Of a stretch of DNA of 53,536 nucleotides, positions 1 through 9,664 are shown one piece after another; within the stretch, counting starts at the first letter, position 1, and each line of letters starts with the position of its first letter. The stretch comes from Afipia sp. (GTDB taxonomy: Bacteria; Pseudomonadota; Alphaproteobacteria; Rhizobiales; Xanthobacteraceae). Under the pieces are notes generated by a model, which saw nothing but the letters and a program-made list of their open reading frames with translations, made no database searches and was not told the origin of the DNA. Both the position numbers and the translations under genes were made by a program. The stretch is from the NCBI GenBank assembly GCA_017308495.1, contig JAFKES010000072.1, positions 1 through 53,536 on the forward strand, written 5' to 3'.

Positions 1-1673
1 TTATTCTGACAGTTCTGCAGATAATACGGCAGCGTGATTTCGGTCCGCGAAATCGAGTAGCGCAGCTGCAGGTTCAGGTCTTCGCGCAGCTGGAAGCCGA
101 GGCGCGGGCTGAAACCGAACGTCTTCGAGTTGTAGGACACGTAGCTCGAGGCAAGCTGCTCGCGCTGATAGAGGTCGAGGCCCAGCGCCACGCGATAGCC
201 CAGCAGATACGGCTCCACGAACGACAGTGCATAGCCGCGCGTGCGCTGGCCGTACTGCACCGACGCCTTGGCGAACAGGCCGCGGCCCAGCAGGTTGCGC
301 TCCGAAACGCTGACTTCGCCGAGCAGACCGTCCGCGGTCGAATAGCCACCGGACACCGAGAAGTCGCCGGTCGACTTCTCTTCAAGATCAACGTTCAGGA
401 TCACGCGGTCGGTCGACGAGCCGGGTTCGGGCGTGATCTTGATCGTCTTGAAGTAATCGAGATTCTTCAGGCGGCGCTCGGCGCGATCAACCAGCGCGCG
501 GTTGTAGGCATCGCCTTCGGAGATGTCGAACTCGCGGCGGATGACGTAATCGCGGGTGCGGGTGTTACCGCGAATATTGATTCGCTCGATGTAGGTGCGC
601 GGGCCTTCATCCACGGCGAACACGATCGACACCGTGTGGGCTTCAAAATTGCGGTCGCCGCGCGGCTTGACGGTCGCGAAGGCATAACCACGCCGCGACG
701 CCTCGATCGACATTTCCTCGACCGACTTCTCCACCGCCTCGGCATTGTAGACCGAACCGACGCTGACGCGCGACAGGCTGCGCAGCACGTTTCCGTCGAA
801 CGACGGAATGCTGGACTCAAATTCCACCGAACCGACGCGGTACTGCTGCCCCTCGTCGATCTTGAACGTCACGAGGAAGCCGCCACGGGCCGGATCGTAT
901 TCCGTCAGCGCGGCCAGGATCTGGACGTCGGCATAGCCATTCTTCAGGTAGAAGCGGCGCAGGACGTCGCGGTCGGCCTCGACGCGGTCCGAATCATAGA
1001 CGTCGCCGGAGCCGAGGAAGCTCAGCAGGTTGGATTCGCGGGTCCTGATGACGTCCTTGAGACGATAGGACGAGAACGCCTTGTTACCGACGAACTCGAT
1101 CGCCTTGACGGCGGTTTTCGGACCTTCGGTGATTTCGAACACCAGATCGACGCGATTATTCGGCTGCTCGATGATCTTCGGCTCGACGCGGACGTCATAA
1201 CGGCCGTTGTGGCGATAGATTTCGCTGATGCGCTGGGTATCGGCCTGCACCATGGCGCGGGACAGGGTTCCGCGCGCCTTGGACTGGACTTCGGCAATCA
1301 GCTGCTCGTCCTTGACCTTCTTGTTGCCCTCGAAGGCGACGCGGCCGATGACCGGGTTCTCGACCACCACCACGGTCAGGCGGCCGCCGGAACGATCGAT
1401 TCGCACGTCCTGGAATAGACCGGTCTCGATCAGGGCCTTGAGGCCGTCGTCGATACGGACGTTGTCGAGGCGACCGTCCGGGCCGGGCTTGAAATAGGAG
1501 CGGATCGTATCCGCCTCGATGCGCCTGTTGCCCTGGACACTGATGGAAGCCGCCGTTTGCGCCACAGCCTGCGACGGCACGAGCGATACCGCCGTCACCG
1601 TGGCAACCGGCAAAGCCACCATCATCAGGGCGGCGGCCAAACCACCCCGTAGCACTCGCATTCCAACCATCAT
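1..1673 (-). CDS. bamA: Outer membrane protein assembly factor BamA (3' end beyond window)
   Basis: BamA is the outer-membrane core of the BAM complex, which folds and inserts beta-barrel proteins. About 557 residues are visible. A signal peptide (around residues 1-39, ending near AVAQ) is followed by several POTRA repeats, seen as recurring GN-containing modules such as ISVQGNRRI, VAFEGNKKV, IEFVGNKAF and INIRGNTRTRD. The start of the beta-barrel follows (FSVSGGYSTADGL, SERNLLGRG). The frame stays open to the window edge, so the C-terminal barrel is missing. Three in-frame ATG codons are possible (1673, 1670, 1661); the outermost is used here. It lies directly downstream of rseP on the same strand, as in many alphaproteobacteria. 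The identity is firm; the exact start is not. Confidence 0.95.
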   Translation of the reverse strand, partial: MMVGMRVLRGGLAAALMMVALPVATVTAVSLVPSQAVAQTAASISVQGNRRIEADTIRSYFKPGPDGRLDNVRIDDGLKALIETGLFQDVRIDRSGGRLTVVVVENPVIGRVAFEGNKKVKDEQLIAEVQSKARGTLSRAMVQADTQRISEIYRHNGRYDVRVEPKIIEQPNNRVDLVFEITEGPKTAVKAIEFVGNKAFSSYRLKDVIRTRESNLLSFLGSGDVYDSDRVEADRDVLRRFYLKNGYADVQILAALTEYDPARGGFLVTFKIDEGQQYRVGSVEFESSIPSFDGNVLRSLSRVSVGSVYNAEAVEKSVEEMSIEASRRGYAFATVKPRGDRNFEAHTVSIVFAVDEGPRTYIERINIRGNTRTRDYVIRREFDISEGDAYNRALVDRAERRLKNLDYFKTIKITPEPGSSTDRVILNVDLEEKSTGDFSVSGGYSTADGLLGEVSVSERNLLGRGLFAKASVQYGQRTRGYALSFVEPYLLGYRVALGLDLYQREQLASSYVSYNSKTFGFSPRLGFQLREDLNLQLRYSISRTEITLPYYLQNCQN

Positions 1674-1843
1674 GCGCCAGGCGCCCTTGTCATTCCAAAG
1701 CCGGTCCGTCGCCGGGCCGGGAGATTCCCCAATGTTGCACCGCTTGTAGCCAATTTTCACCACAGGGCAAACGCCCTTTCGCGAAGCAATTTCAATTTCC
1801 TAACAGGACGTTGCCGTTAGGCAACGCCTGCAAAAAACCGCAA

Positions 1844-2992
1844 TCAGGACGCAGCCAGATGCAGGATGTCGTTATAGGTCGCGAACAGCATCAGCATCAG
1901 CACCAGCGCCAGCCCCACCCGGAAGCCCAGCTCCTGCGAGCGCTCCGACAGCGGCTTGCCGCGAATGGCCTCGATTGCATAGAACAAAAGGTGCCCGCCA
2001 TCGAGCAGCGGCACCGGAAACAGGTTCAGCAGCCCGATCGAGACCGACAGCACCGCCGCCAGGTGAATCAGCGCCGCGAGGCCGATGGTCGCCACCTGCC
2101 CGGAGATCTGGGCGATTCGAATCGGCCCGCCGACCTGATCGGCGCTCTCCCGGCCGGCGAAGATGCCGCCGATATAGGCGACGGTGCGATCCACCACGAA
2201 CCAGGTTTCCTTCACCCCCAGCCAAACAGCGGTCGCCGGATTCACAGGTTGGGTGACGGTGTCGCCCGGATTGGTGGAACGGGTGATTCCCAGGACGCCG
2301 ATGCGATGGGTGTTGCCGAAGGCGTCCTTCATCTCGCGGAGTTGCGGCGTGCCGGTCAGGCTGACGACGGCGTCGCCCCGCTTCACGGTGAACACCAGCG
2401 GAACGCCCGCCTGGGTGCTCACGAAGCGCTGCATGTCGGTGAAGCTCTCGATGGCGTCGCCATTGATCGCGGTGACGATGTCGCCGGGCTTGAAACCGGC
2501 GGCGGCGGCGGCGCTGTTCTCCTGCACGCTGTCGACCCGCGCAGTCTGGCTGGGCTTGCCGAAGAACGTGAACAGCGCGGCGAAAATCACGATTGCCAGA
2601 AGGAAGTTGGCGATCGGGCCCGCGGCGACGATGGCCGCGCGGGGGCCGACCTTCTGGCCGTGGAAGGAAACCTTGCGCTCGTCGTCTGTCATCGCCTTGA
2701 GCGTATCGGCGGACGGCGTCGAGGCTTCCGACTCGTCGCCGAAGAACTTGACGTAGCCGCCGAGCGGAATCGCCGACACCTTCCATCGCGTGCCGTGGCG
2801 ATCGTTGAAGCCGAACAGTTCCGGCCCGAAGCCGAGCGAGAACGTCAGCACCCTCACGCCGGCCCAGCGCGCCACCAGGAAGTGACCGAGTTCGTGGAAG
2901 AAGACGACGATGGTGAGAACGAACAGGAAGGGAATGGCATAGCCCAGCAGACCATGGCTCAACACATTGAAACTATGAAGAAAAACGTCCAC
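1844..2992 (-). CDS. rseP: Site-2 intramembrane zinc metalloprotease RseP (M50 family)
   Basis: RseP cleaves anti-sigma factors and remnant signal peptides within the inner membrane. The 382-residue protein has the M50 zinc motif HELGH in its first membrane segment (around residue 34), a central PDZ domain (around 165-220, with GFKPGDIVTAING), and the second active-site segment near the C-terminus (NLFPVPLLDGGH, an N-x-x-P-x-x-x-L-D-G match). It sits between dxr (47 bases upstream) and bamA, a common arrangement for envelope-stress and outer-membrane biogenesis genes. Its length and motifs are normal for the family. Confidence 0.95.
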   Translation of the reverse strand: MDVFLHSFNVLSHGLLGYAIPFLFVLTIVVFFHELGHFLVARWAGVRVLTFSLGFGPELFGFNDRHGTRWKVSAIPLGGYVKFFGDESEASTPSADTLKAMTDDERKVSFHGQKVGPRAAIVAAGPIANFLLAIVIFAALFTFFGKPSQTARVDSVQENSAAAAAGFKPGDIVTAINGDAIESFTDMQRFVSTQAGVPLVFTVKRGDAVVSLTGTPQLREMKDAFGNTHRIGVLGITRSTNPGDTVTQPVNPATAVWLGVKETWFVVDRTVAYIGGIFAGRESADQVGGPIRIAQISGQVATIGLAALIHLAAVLSVSIGLLNLFPVPLLDGGHLLFYAIEAIRGKPLSERSQELGFRVGLALVLMLMLFATYNDILHLAAS

Positions 2993-3039
2993 TCTCGAAT
3001 CCCTCTCCCGCAGGCCGCGAGGGCCCGCTCCCCTATCCT

Positions 3040-4263
3040 CTAGGATGCCTTTAAGGCAATTTGAGGCAAGAGGGTGTCCGCCGTATTTCGGGCAATATGG
3101 TCAATGGCCAGCACGTCCTCGACGCTCGCCGGCGCCCCCGCCGCGCCGTCACGGACCATCGCATTCATGGTCGCCTCGACGATGCGGGCAATCGCGCCGA
3201 AGCGGATTTTCTCGCCGATAAAGGCCGCCACCGCCACCTCGTTGGCGGCGTTGTAGATCGTGGTCGCGCCGTTGCCGGCGCGCAGCGCGTCATAGGCCAG
3301 CCGCAGGCCGGGAAAACGCTCAAAATCGGGAAGCTCGAAGGTCAGCTGGCCGATTTTGGCGAGATCGAGCGGCGCGGCCCGCCCCGGGATGCGCTCCGGC
3401 CAGCCGAGGCAGTGGGCGATGGGGGTACGCATGTCGGGTGTCCCGAGTTGCGCCACCACCGAGTAATCGGCGAATTCCACCATGCCGTGGACGATGGACT
3501 GGGGATGCACCAGCACGTCGATCTCGTCCGGCGCGAGCGCGAACAGATAGGATGCCTCGATCACCTCGAGCCCCTTGTTCATCATCGACGCCGAATCGAT
3601 GGTGATCTTCTGTCCCATGCTCCAGTTCGGATGCTTCAGCGCCTGCGCCAGCGTCGCCTGCTCGATGTCGGCGGCGGCCCAGGTGCGGAACGGTCCGCCC
3701 GAGGCGGTGATGATGACGCGGGTCAGTTCGTTGCGATTGCCGGAGGCCAGCGCCTGAAACAGCGCGTTGTGCTCGGAATCCGCCGGCAGAATGCAGGCCT
3801 TCGCCGTCGCCGCGCGGTGCATGAACAGGTCGCCCGCGGACACCAGGCATTCCTTGTTGGCGAGGGCGACGGTGGCGCCGCGCTCTACCGCCGCCAGCGC
3901 CGGCTTGAGGCCGGCCGCGCCGCTCACCGCCGCCATCACCCAGTCGGCCGAGCGCGCCGCGGCTTCCACCACTGCGCCCTCCCCGGCCCCGCTTTCGGTG
4001 TCGGTGCCCGCCAGCGCCGCGCGCAGGTCGCCAAGCTTCGAGGCGTCCGCCACCGCGACGAAACGGGCGCGAAATTCGCGCGCGAGCTTGGCCAGCGCGG
4101 CGACGTTGGAATGCGCTGTCAGCGCCTCGACGCGGTAGCGCTCCGGCGACGCGCGCAGCAGGTCCATGGTGCTGTCGCCGATCGAGCCGGTGGCACCGAG
4201 CACCGTGACGCTGCGCACGGACAATGCCGCCGCCTTGTCGTTACGCAATGGAACTGCACTCAT
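3040..4263 (-). CDS. dxr: 1-deoxy-D-xylulose 5-phosphate reductoisomerase
   Basis: Dxr catalyses the first committed step of the non-mevalonate (MEP) isoprenoid pathway, converting DXP to MEP with NADPH and a divalent metal. The 407-residue product has the N-terminal nucleotide-binding motif [12 protein letters not shown] and the central ITASGGPFR region of the family. The open frame runs further upstream to 4383, but that part overlaps cdsA and is not Dxr-like; the start at 4263 (MSAVPLRND) lies 4 bases after the cdsA stop. Its neighbours cdsA and uppS use isoprenoid or phospholipid precursors, so the cluster is functionally coherent. Confidence 0.95.
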   Translation of the reverse strand: MSAVPLRNDKAAALSVRSVTVLGATGSIGDSTMDLLRASPERYRVEALTAHSNVAALAKLAREFRARFVAVADASKLGDLRAALAGTDTESGAGEGAVVEAAARSADWVMAAVSGAAGLKPALAAVERGATVALANKECLVSAGDLFMHRAATAKACILPADSEHNALFQALASGNRNELTRVIITASGGPFRTWAAADIEQATLAQALKHPNWSMGQKITIDSASMMNKGLEVIEASYLFALAPDEIDVLVHPQSIVHGMVEFADYSVVAQLGTPDMRTPIAHCLGWPERIPGRAAPLDLAKIGQLTFELPDFERFPGLRLAYDALRAGNGATTIYNAANEVAVAAFIGEKIRFGAIARIVEATMNAMVRDGAAGAPASVEDVLAIDHIARNTADTLLPQIALKAS

Positions 4264-4267
4264 CCCG

Positions 4268-5125
4268 TCACCACACCATGAAACCGCGACCGACGCCATC
4301 GAGGCCGCCGCGCATAAATCCAATGAGAGCGGCGACCACGATCGCCGCCACGAAGCCGTCGAGCCGGTCAAGCAGCCCGCCATGACCGGGAATGATTTGG
4401 CTCGAATCCTTGACGCCGAAGCGCCGCTTCACCGCGGATTCCAGCAGGTCGCCCAGTTGCGATGCCGCCGACAGCACCGCGCCGAGCAATAACAGCGGCA
4501 GCAGGCGGCCGAACCCGGACACGGCGAATCCCGCGGCCAGCGCCAGGCTGAGCGCCAGTCCGCCAATGGCGCCCGCCCATGTCTTGTTGGGGCTGACGCG
4601 CGGCCACAGCTTGGGGCCGCCGAGCCCGCGCCCGAAGAAATAGCCGCCGATGTCGGCGCCCCACACCACCAGCAGCACGAAGATCAGGGCCACGAACCCG
4701 ACGTCGGCGTCCCGGCGCACCAGGATGGCGGCGAACAGCGCCGCCGCCGCATAGACGAATCCGGCCGCGACCCACAGCCGCCGCTCGGGCGCGGCCAGCG
4801 CCGCCGCCGCGAGGCCCAAAGCGGCAACGCTAACCGCGATCCCGACCCATCCCGGCATCAGCAACACGCCAGCGGCGACCAGCGCCGCGATCCCGACGAC
4901 CGCCGGGACGCGATGATGCGACGCGCCGACCACCATCAGCCATTCGAAATAAAGCAATGACGCAGCAGCCGCGACGAGGCACAGCCACGGCCAGCCGCCG
5001 ACCCAGGCGATGCCGATGGTCAATGGCGCAAGCACCAGGGCGACCACGACGCGCATGGCCAGATTGCTCATGCCCTTGGTGGCGCCGGGGGAAGCGGGGG
5101 GATGATCCGGCGTCACGCCGCTCAC
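4268..5125 (-). CDS. cdsA: Phosphatidate cytidylyltransferase CdsA
   Basis: CdsA makes CDP-diacylglycerol from phosphatidate and CTP in the inner membrane, feeding phospholipid synthesis. The protein is mostly hydrophobic with many membrane segments. Its C-terminal signature is clear: [20 protein letters not shown] followed shortly by [13 protein letters not shown]. The start chosen is the GTG at 5125, which overlaps the uppS stop as GTGA and suggests translational coupling (285 residues). An ATG at 5071 (MSNLAMRV, 267 residues) is the main alternative. The family identity is secure. Confidence 0.93.
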   Translation of the reverse strand: MSGVTPDHPPASPGATKGMSNLAMRVVVALVLAPLTIGIAWVGGWPWLCLVAAAASLLYFEWLMVVGASHHRVPAVVGIAALVAAGVLLMPGWVGIAVSVAALGLAAAALAAPERRLWVAAGFVYAAAALFAAILVRRDADVGFVALIFVLLVVWGADIGGYFFGRGLGGPKLWPRVSPNKTWAGAIGGLALSLALAAGFAVSGFGRLLPLLLLGAVLSAASQLGDLLESAVKRRFGVKDSSQIIPGHGGLLDRLDGFVAAIVVAALIGFMRGGLDGVGRGFMVW

Positions 5126-5904
5126 GACCCGGTCTTCGCGACGGTCTTGCTCACCGTCTTGGCGACCAGCCCGCCGAAGCGGCGCTCGCGGGTCGCGAAT
5201 TCGGCGATCGCGCCTTCGAGCGCGGCCCGGTCGAAATCCGGCCAGTGGATCGGCACGAACACCAGTTCGCTGTAAGCCGCCTGCCACATCAGGAAGTTGG
5301 ACAGCCGCTGCTCGCCGCTGGTGCGGATGATGAGATCCGGATCGGGAATGTCGGCGGTGTCGAGATATTGGCCGATGGTCTCGGCCGTGATGGTCGCGGG
5401 ATCGCGCCTGCCGTCCGCAACTTCGCGAGCGAGGCGTTGCGCGGCGTTGGCGATCTCCTGCCGCGAGCCGTAGTTGAACGCCACCACCAGCGTCAGCCGC
5501 GTGTTGTTGCGCGTCAGTTCCTCGGCTTCAGTGAGAAGCGCGCAGATGTCCGACTCAAGGCCGTGGCGCTCGCCGATCACGCGCACCCGCACGCCATCGG
5601 CATGGAGCGAGGCCAGGTCGTTGCGGATGAAGCGGCGCAACAGGCCGAACAGGTCGCCGATCTCGCTCGCCGGCCGCGACCAGTTCTCCGAGCTGAACGA
5701 GAAGATGGTGAGGTAGGTGATGCCGAGTTCGTGCGAGGCCCGCACCACCTTGCGCAAGGCCTCGACGCCGCGGCGATGGCCCTCCGCGCGCGGAAGTCCC
5801 CGCGCCGCCGCCCAGCGCCCGTTGCCATCCATGATGATCGCGACATGCCGCGGCGCGCCGGACACCTCCGATCCCTCTGGCTGTGGCATGACGCCGTTCG
5901 ACAT
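5122..5904 (-). CDS. uppS: Isoprenyl transferase (undecaprenyl diphosphate synthase)
   Basis: This cytoplasmic enzyme condenses farnesyl diphosphate with isopentenyl diphosphate to make the C55 carrier lipid for peptidoglycan and other cell-wall polymers. The 260-residue protein has the cis-prenyltransferase signature [13 protein letters not shown] near residue 24, containing the catalytic aspartate. It also has [10 protein letters not shown] and the late [15 protein letters not shown] block. It begins 9 bases after the frr stop and its stop overlaps the cdsA GTG start, so it is part of the rpsB-to-bamA transcription direction. Confidence 0.96.
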   Translation of the reverse strand: MSNGVMPQPEGSEVSGAPRHVAIIMDGNGRWAAARGLPRAEGHRRGVEALRKVVRASHELGITYLTIFSFSSENWSRPASEIGDLFGLLRRFIRNDLASLHADGVRVRVIGERHGLESDICALLTEAEELTRNNTRLTLVVAFNYGSRQEIANAAQRLAREVADGRRDPATITAETIGQYLDTADIPDPDLIIRTSGEQRLSNFLMWQAAYSELVFVPIHWPDFDRAALEGAIAEFATRERRFGGLVAKTVSKTVAKTGS

Positions 5905-5913
5905 TTCGGTCTC

Positions 5914-6477
5914 TCAGACGGTGAGGATTTCTTTTTCCTTGGTCGCGAGCAGCTTGTCCACGTCGCCGATGGCCGCGTCGGTCGCCTTCTGCACATCGTT
6001 GGCGAGACGCTTCTCGTCGTCCTCGGAAATCTGGTGATCCTTCTCCTGCTTCTTCAGCACATCGAGCCCGTCGCGGCGGACGTGACGAATCGCGACCTTC
6101 GCCGCTTCGGTATATTTGTGCGCGACCTTGACGAGTTCCTTGCGGCGCTCCTCGTTGAGTTCGGGAATGCGAAGACGGATGACCTGACCCTCGGTGGCGG
6201 GGCTGAGGCCGAGATTGGAATTGACGATGGCGGTCTCCACCGCCTTGACCATCGACTTGTCCCACACCTGCACCGACAGCAGGCGCGGCTCCGGCACGCT
6301 GACGGTGGCCACCTGGTTGAGCGGCATGTGGCTGCCATAGGCCTCGACCTGCACCGGCTCCACCATCGAGATCGAGGCGCGGCCGGTGCGCAATCCGCCC
6401 AGTTCGTGCTTGAGCGCATTGATCGCGCCTTCCATGCGGCGCTTGAGGTCGTTGAGGTCGAAATTCGCGGCAGCCAT
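5914..6477 (-). CDS. frr: Ribosome recycling factor
   Basis: The ribosome recycling factor acts with EF-G to split post-termination ribosomes. The 187-residue product has the normal length and the family landmarks near residues 20-60 ([28 protein letters not shown]) and in the middle ([15 protein letters not shown]). The C-terminal helix ends in [12 protein letters not shown]. It lies about 100 bases downstream of pyrH, in the conserved rpsB-tsf-pyrH-frr order. Nothing unusual is seen. Confidence 0.97.
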   Translation of the reverse strand: MAAANFDLNDLKRRMEGAINALKHELGGLRTGRASISMVEPVQVEAYGSHMPLNQVATVSVPEPRLLSVQVWDKSMVKAVETAIVNSNLGLSPATEGQVIRLRIPELNEERRKELVKVAHKYTEAAKVAIRHVRRDGLDVLKKQEKDHQISEDDEKRLANDVQKATDAAIGDVDKLLATKEKEILTV

Positions 6478-6579
6478 GTGATGGTACTCCCCTTCCAGTC
6501 CGGCGCGGCGCTGAAGGCCGGCCGCGTCGCATCTCGTGTCGTTCAGACGCGAACCGGACCGGTCCGCGCCGCCGCGCCG

Positions 6580-7296
6580 TCAGCCGGCGACCAGCGTGCC
6601 CCTGCCCTTGCCGTTCAGGATCGCGCCGATCGAGCCGGGCTCCGCGACCGAGAACACGATGATAGGCAACGCGGTTTCGCGGGCAAGCGCGAACGCGGTC
6701 GCATCCATCACCTTATAGCCGCCTTCGACCGCCTGCGAATGGGTCAGGCGCTCGAATCGCGTCGCGGATTTGTCCTTCTTGGGGTCGGCGCTGTAGACGC
6801 CGTCGACGTTGGTGGCCTTCAGCACGGCCTGGGCGCCGATCTCGGCAGCGCGCAGCACGGCGGTGGTGTCGGTGGTGAAATAGGGATTTCCGGTTCCGCC
6901 CGCCAGCAGCACGATCCGGCCTTCGGCGAGATAGCGGTGGGCGGCGGCGCGTGTGAACAGTTCGCTGACCTGCGGCATCACCAAAGCCGTCAGCGTGCGG
7001 GTGGACTGCCCCCGGCGCTCCAGCGCGGATTCCAGCGCCAGACAGTTCATCACGGTGGCGAGCATGCCCATGGTGTCGCCGGTGGTGCGCGACACGCCGC
7101 GCGAGGACACCTCGACGCCGCGGAAGATGTTGCCGCCGCCGACCACGACGGCAATCTCGACACCGAGTTCGCGCGCCTTGACGAGATCGCCGGCGATGCG
7201 GTCGAGGGTCGGCTGGTGGATGCCGAAAGCCTGATCTCCGGCAAGGGATTCGCCGGAGACCTTAATGACCACGCGCCTGTAAGCCGGCTCACCCAT
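6580..7296 (-). CDS. pyrH: UMP kinase
   Basis: Bacterial UMP kinase phosphorylates UMP to UDP and is a hexameric member of the amino-acid kinase family. The 238-residue product starts [18 protein letters not shown] and has the [11 protein letters not shown] nucleotide-binding loop. It also has the [14 protein letters not shown] and [14 protein letters not shown] motifs of UMP-kinase substrate binding. The open frame extends to 7332, but the first 12 codons are not conserved-looking and the start at 7296 gives the normal length. Its context between tsf and frr is canonical. Confidence 0.96.
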   Translation of the reverse strand: MGEPAYRRVVIKVSGESLAGDQAFGIHQPTLDRIAGDLVKARELGVEIAVVVGGGNIFRGVEVSSRGVSRTTGDTMGMLATVMNCLALESALERRGQSTRTLTALVMPQVSELFTRAAAHRYLAEGRIVLLAGGTGNPYFTTDTTAVLRAAEIGAQAVLKATNVDGVYSADPKKDKSATRFERLTHSQAVEGGYKVMDATAFALARETALPIIVFSVAEPGSIGAILNGKGRGTLVAG

Positions 7297-7391
7297 GCAA
7301 TCGCCCTGTCTGTCGCCTTGAGCGCATTCCAAAGCAGGTCCCGCCAGCAGACGCCGCGGCGTCAGCCACGATTGGCTCGTCAGCCCTGGTG

Positions 7392-8315
7392 TCAGCCTTG
7401 GCCCGCGGCCGCGGCGACCTCGGCGGCGAAGTCGGAATCCTGCTTTTCGATTCCCTCGCCCAGAGCATAGCGCACAAATCCGGCAAGCTTGATAGGCGCG
7501 CCGACCCGGCCTTCGGCTTCCTTCACCGCCTGCGCGACGCTCTTGCCGCTGTCGTGGATGAAGGGCTGCTCCAGCAGGGTGACTTCCTTGTAGTAGGTCT
7601 TGAGGCCCGATTCGACGATCTTCTCGATCATCGCGTCCGGCTTGCCCTGCTGACGGTACTTGTCGGCCATCACGTCCTTCTCGCGGCGCACCACCGCCGG
7701 ATCGAGGCTCGCGGCGTCAAGCGCCTGCGGATTGGAGGCGGCGACATGCATGGCGATCTGGCGACCCAGCGCCGCGAGTTCGTCCTTCTTGCCGGTCGAT
7801 TCGAGCGCCACCAGCACGCCCATCTTGCCGAGGCCGTCGAGCACCGCGTTATGCACGTAGCTCGACACCACACCCTCGCCAACCGACAGCCCGGCGGCGC
7901 GGCGCAGCGTCATGTTCTCGCCGATGGTGGCGATGGCGTCGGAGATGGCCTGCTCCACCGTGACCTCGCCCACCGGCGCGGCCTTGATCTTCTCGACGTC
8001 GGCTCCGGCCTTCATCGCCACCTGGGCGATCATCTTGACCAGGCCCTGGAACTGCTCGTTGCGGGCGACGAAGTCGGTTTCCGAATTGACCTCGACCACC
8101 ACGCCCTTGTTGCCTTCGGTCAGCGCTGCGATCAGGCCCTCGGCGGCGACGCGGCCGGACTTCTTGGCGGCCTTGGACAGGCCCTTCTTGCGCAGCCAGT
8201 CCACCGCGGCATCCATGTCGCCGTTGGTTTCGTTAAGCGCCTGCTTGCAGTCCATCATGCCCGCGCCAGTCTTGTCGCGCAGGTCCTTGACCAATGCTGC
8301 CGTGATCGTTGCCAT
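7392..8315 (-). CDS. tsf: Translation elongation factor Ts
   Basis: EF-Ts is the nucleotide exchange factor for EF-Tu. The 307-residue product begins [21 protein letters not shown], with the conserved MDCKQAL block that binds EF-Tu. It also carries the [12 protein letters not shown] motif near residue 80. Length and composition are typical. It follows rpsB after 139 bases that contain a strong GC-rich hairpin (8410-8434), which may set its expression relative to rpsB. Confidence 0.97.
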   Translation of the reverse strand: MATITAALVKDLRDKTGAGMMDCKQALNETNGDMDAAVDWLRKKGLSKAAKKSGRVAAEGLIAALTEGNKGVVVEVNSETDFVARNEQFQGLVKMIAQVAMKAGADVEKIKAAPVGEVTVEQAISDAIATIGENMTLRRAAGLSVGEGVVSSYVHNAVLDGLGKMGVLVALESTGKKDELAALGRQIAMHVAASNPQALDAASLDPAVVRREKDVMADKYRQQGKPDAMIEKIVESGLKTYYKEVTLLEQPFIHDSGKSVAQAVKEAEGRVGAPIKLAGFVRYALGEGIEKQDSDFAAEVAAAAGQG

Positions 8316-8409
8316 GTTCGAAAATCCTTGTGCCTGTGCGGGCCGCGCGGCGCAGCGAGTGCTGGCAAGCCGGATTCGACGCGCAGGATGTGGTCTTCAA
8401 TGGAAAATA

Positions 8410-8434
8410 TCGCGGCCGGGTTCGCCGGCCGCGA
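8410..8434 (-). terminator. Strong hairpin between rpsB and tsf (partial terminator or processing site)
   Basis: TCGCGGCCGG (8410-8419) and CCGGCCGCGA (8425-8434) form a perfect 10-bp stem around a 5-base loop, 20 bases after the rpsB stop. On the minus strand it is followed by TATTTTCC, a weak T-run. It may act as an attenuator that lowers tsf expression relative to rpsB, or protect the rpsB message. Confidence 0.55.
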
Positions 8435-8454
8435 CAGAACTGACGGGAAGCGGC

Positions 8455-9447
8455 TTATTCCGCTTCGGCGACCAGCGCCTTCGACTGGGCGACCCAGCCG
8501 TCGACGCGCGCCGGAAGACCGACTTCTTCGCCGATCTTGTGGGCGGTGTCGTGATCGAGCTCGGCGATCTGCCAGTAGTGGAACACGCCGAGGTCGTTGA
8601 GCTTCTTCTCGATGGCGCCGGAGACGCCCGAAAGCTTCTTGAGGTCGTCGGCGACGCCGCGCGGACCGGCGAGGCCCTGGAAGCCTTCCGACGCCGCCTG
8701 CACCACTTCCGGCGTCGGGCTGGCCAGTGCGCCGATGTCGATGCCGGAGTCGCCCTGGGCACGGGAAATGCCGTCGATGGCCGCGCGCGCGATCAGGTCG
8801 CAGTACAGCGAGATGGCGCGGCCGGCGTCGTCATTGCCGGGGACCACGTAGGTGATGCCCTTCGGGTCGCAGTTGGTGTCGACGATCGCGGCGACCGGGA
8901 TGTTGAGGCGCTGGGCCTCCTGGATCGCGATGTCTTCCTTGTTGGTGTCGATCACGAAGATCAGGTCGGGCAGACCGCCCATGTCCTTGATGCCGCCGAG
9001 CGAACGATCGAGCTTGTCGCGTTCGCGCTGCAGCGTCAGGCGCTCCTTCTTGGTGTACTGGGCGCTCTCGCCCGAACCGAGCATGTCGTCGAGCTGGCGC
9101 AGGCGCTTGATCGAGCCGGACACCGTCTTCCAGTTGGTCAGCGTGCCGCCGAGCCAGCGCGAATTGACGAAGTACTGCGCCGAGCGCTTGGCGGCATCCG
9201 CCACGCCGTCCTGCGCCTGGCGCTTGGTGCCGACGAACAGGATGCGGCCGCCCTTGGCGACGGTGTCGCTCACCGCCTGCAGCGCACGATGCAGCATCGG
9301 CACGGTCTGGGCGAGATCGATGATATGGATGTTGTTGCGGGCGCCGAAGATGTATTCGGCCATCTTCGGATTCCAGCGGTGAGACTGGTGGCCGAAGTGA
9401 ACGCCAGCTTCGAGGAGCTGGCGCATCGAGAAATCGGGAAGCGACAT
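8455..9447 (-). CDS. rpsB: 30S ribosomal protein S2 with C-terminal helix-hairpin-helix extension
   Basis: S2 is a primary component of the 30S subunit. Residues 1-228 are ordinary S2 ([50 protein letters not shown]). The protein is 330 residues long against roughly 240 in E. coli. The extra C-terminal part (about 229-330) holds a helix-hairpin-helix-like unit at around 268-318 ([19 protein letters not shown], then [11 protein letters not shown]). I recall similar extensions from rhizobial S2 proteins; their role is not known to me. The gene is first in the rpsB-tsf-pyrH-frr unit, and the promoter lies at 9588-9616. Confidence 0.96.
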   Translation of the reverse strand: MSLPDFSMRQLLEAGVHFGHQSHRWNPKMAEYIFGARNNIHIIDLAQTVPMLHRALQAVSDTVAKGGRILFVGTKRQAQDGVADAAKRSAQYFVNSRWLGGTLTNWKTVSGSIKRLRQLDDMLGSGESAQYTKKERLTLQRERDKLDRSLGGIKDMGGLPDLIFVIDTNKEDIAIQEAQRLNIPVAAIVDTNCDPKGITYVVPGNDDAGRAISLYCDLIARAAIDGISRAQGDSGIDIGALASPTPEVVQAASEGFQGLAGPRGVADDLKKLSGVSGAIEKKLNDLGVFHYWQIAELDHDTAHKIGEEVGLPARVDGWVAQSKALVAEAE

Positions 9448-9587
9448 TGTTCAATTCTCCGGTTGGTTCCTCCGGAAGCGCGTGAGCAGAACGAACCGGC
9501 AATTCATGCGCCTGAAAGGCGGACGATCGCGGCCCGGCTGCCACCGGACGGCTGTTGAGAGCCATGCTTCCGTGTGAGATGCGGCGG

Positions 9588-9616
9588 CTTATACCGGCGC
9601 GGTCCCGGTTAAGCAA
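9588..9616 (-). promoter_or_regulatory. Promoter of the rpsB-tsf-pyrH-frr unit
   Basis: On the minus strand, TTGCTT (9616-9611), a 17-base spacer and TATAAG (9593-9588) form a good sigma70-type promoter. Transcription would start near 9580 and leave a leader of about 130 bases before rpsB. This leader could hold an S2 autoregulatory structure, which I cannot define by eye. Confidence 0.65.
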
Positions 9617-9664
9617 GCCATTCCGCTGGCGTTTTCGCCCGTCTCTGCCCTTCCGCCAGGCGGA

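Noticed and set aside
1809-1826. Perfect 7-bp hairpin between rseP and bamA as a terminator
   Set aside because: It has no T-run on either strand, and bamA is expected to be co-transcribed or separately promoted; I cannot assign a role.
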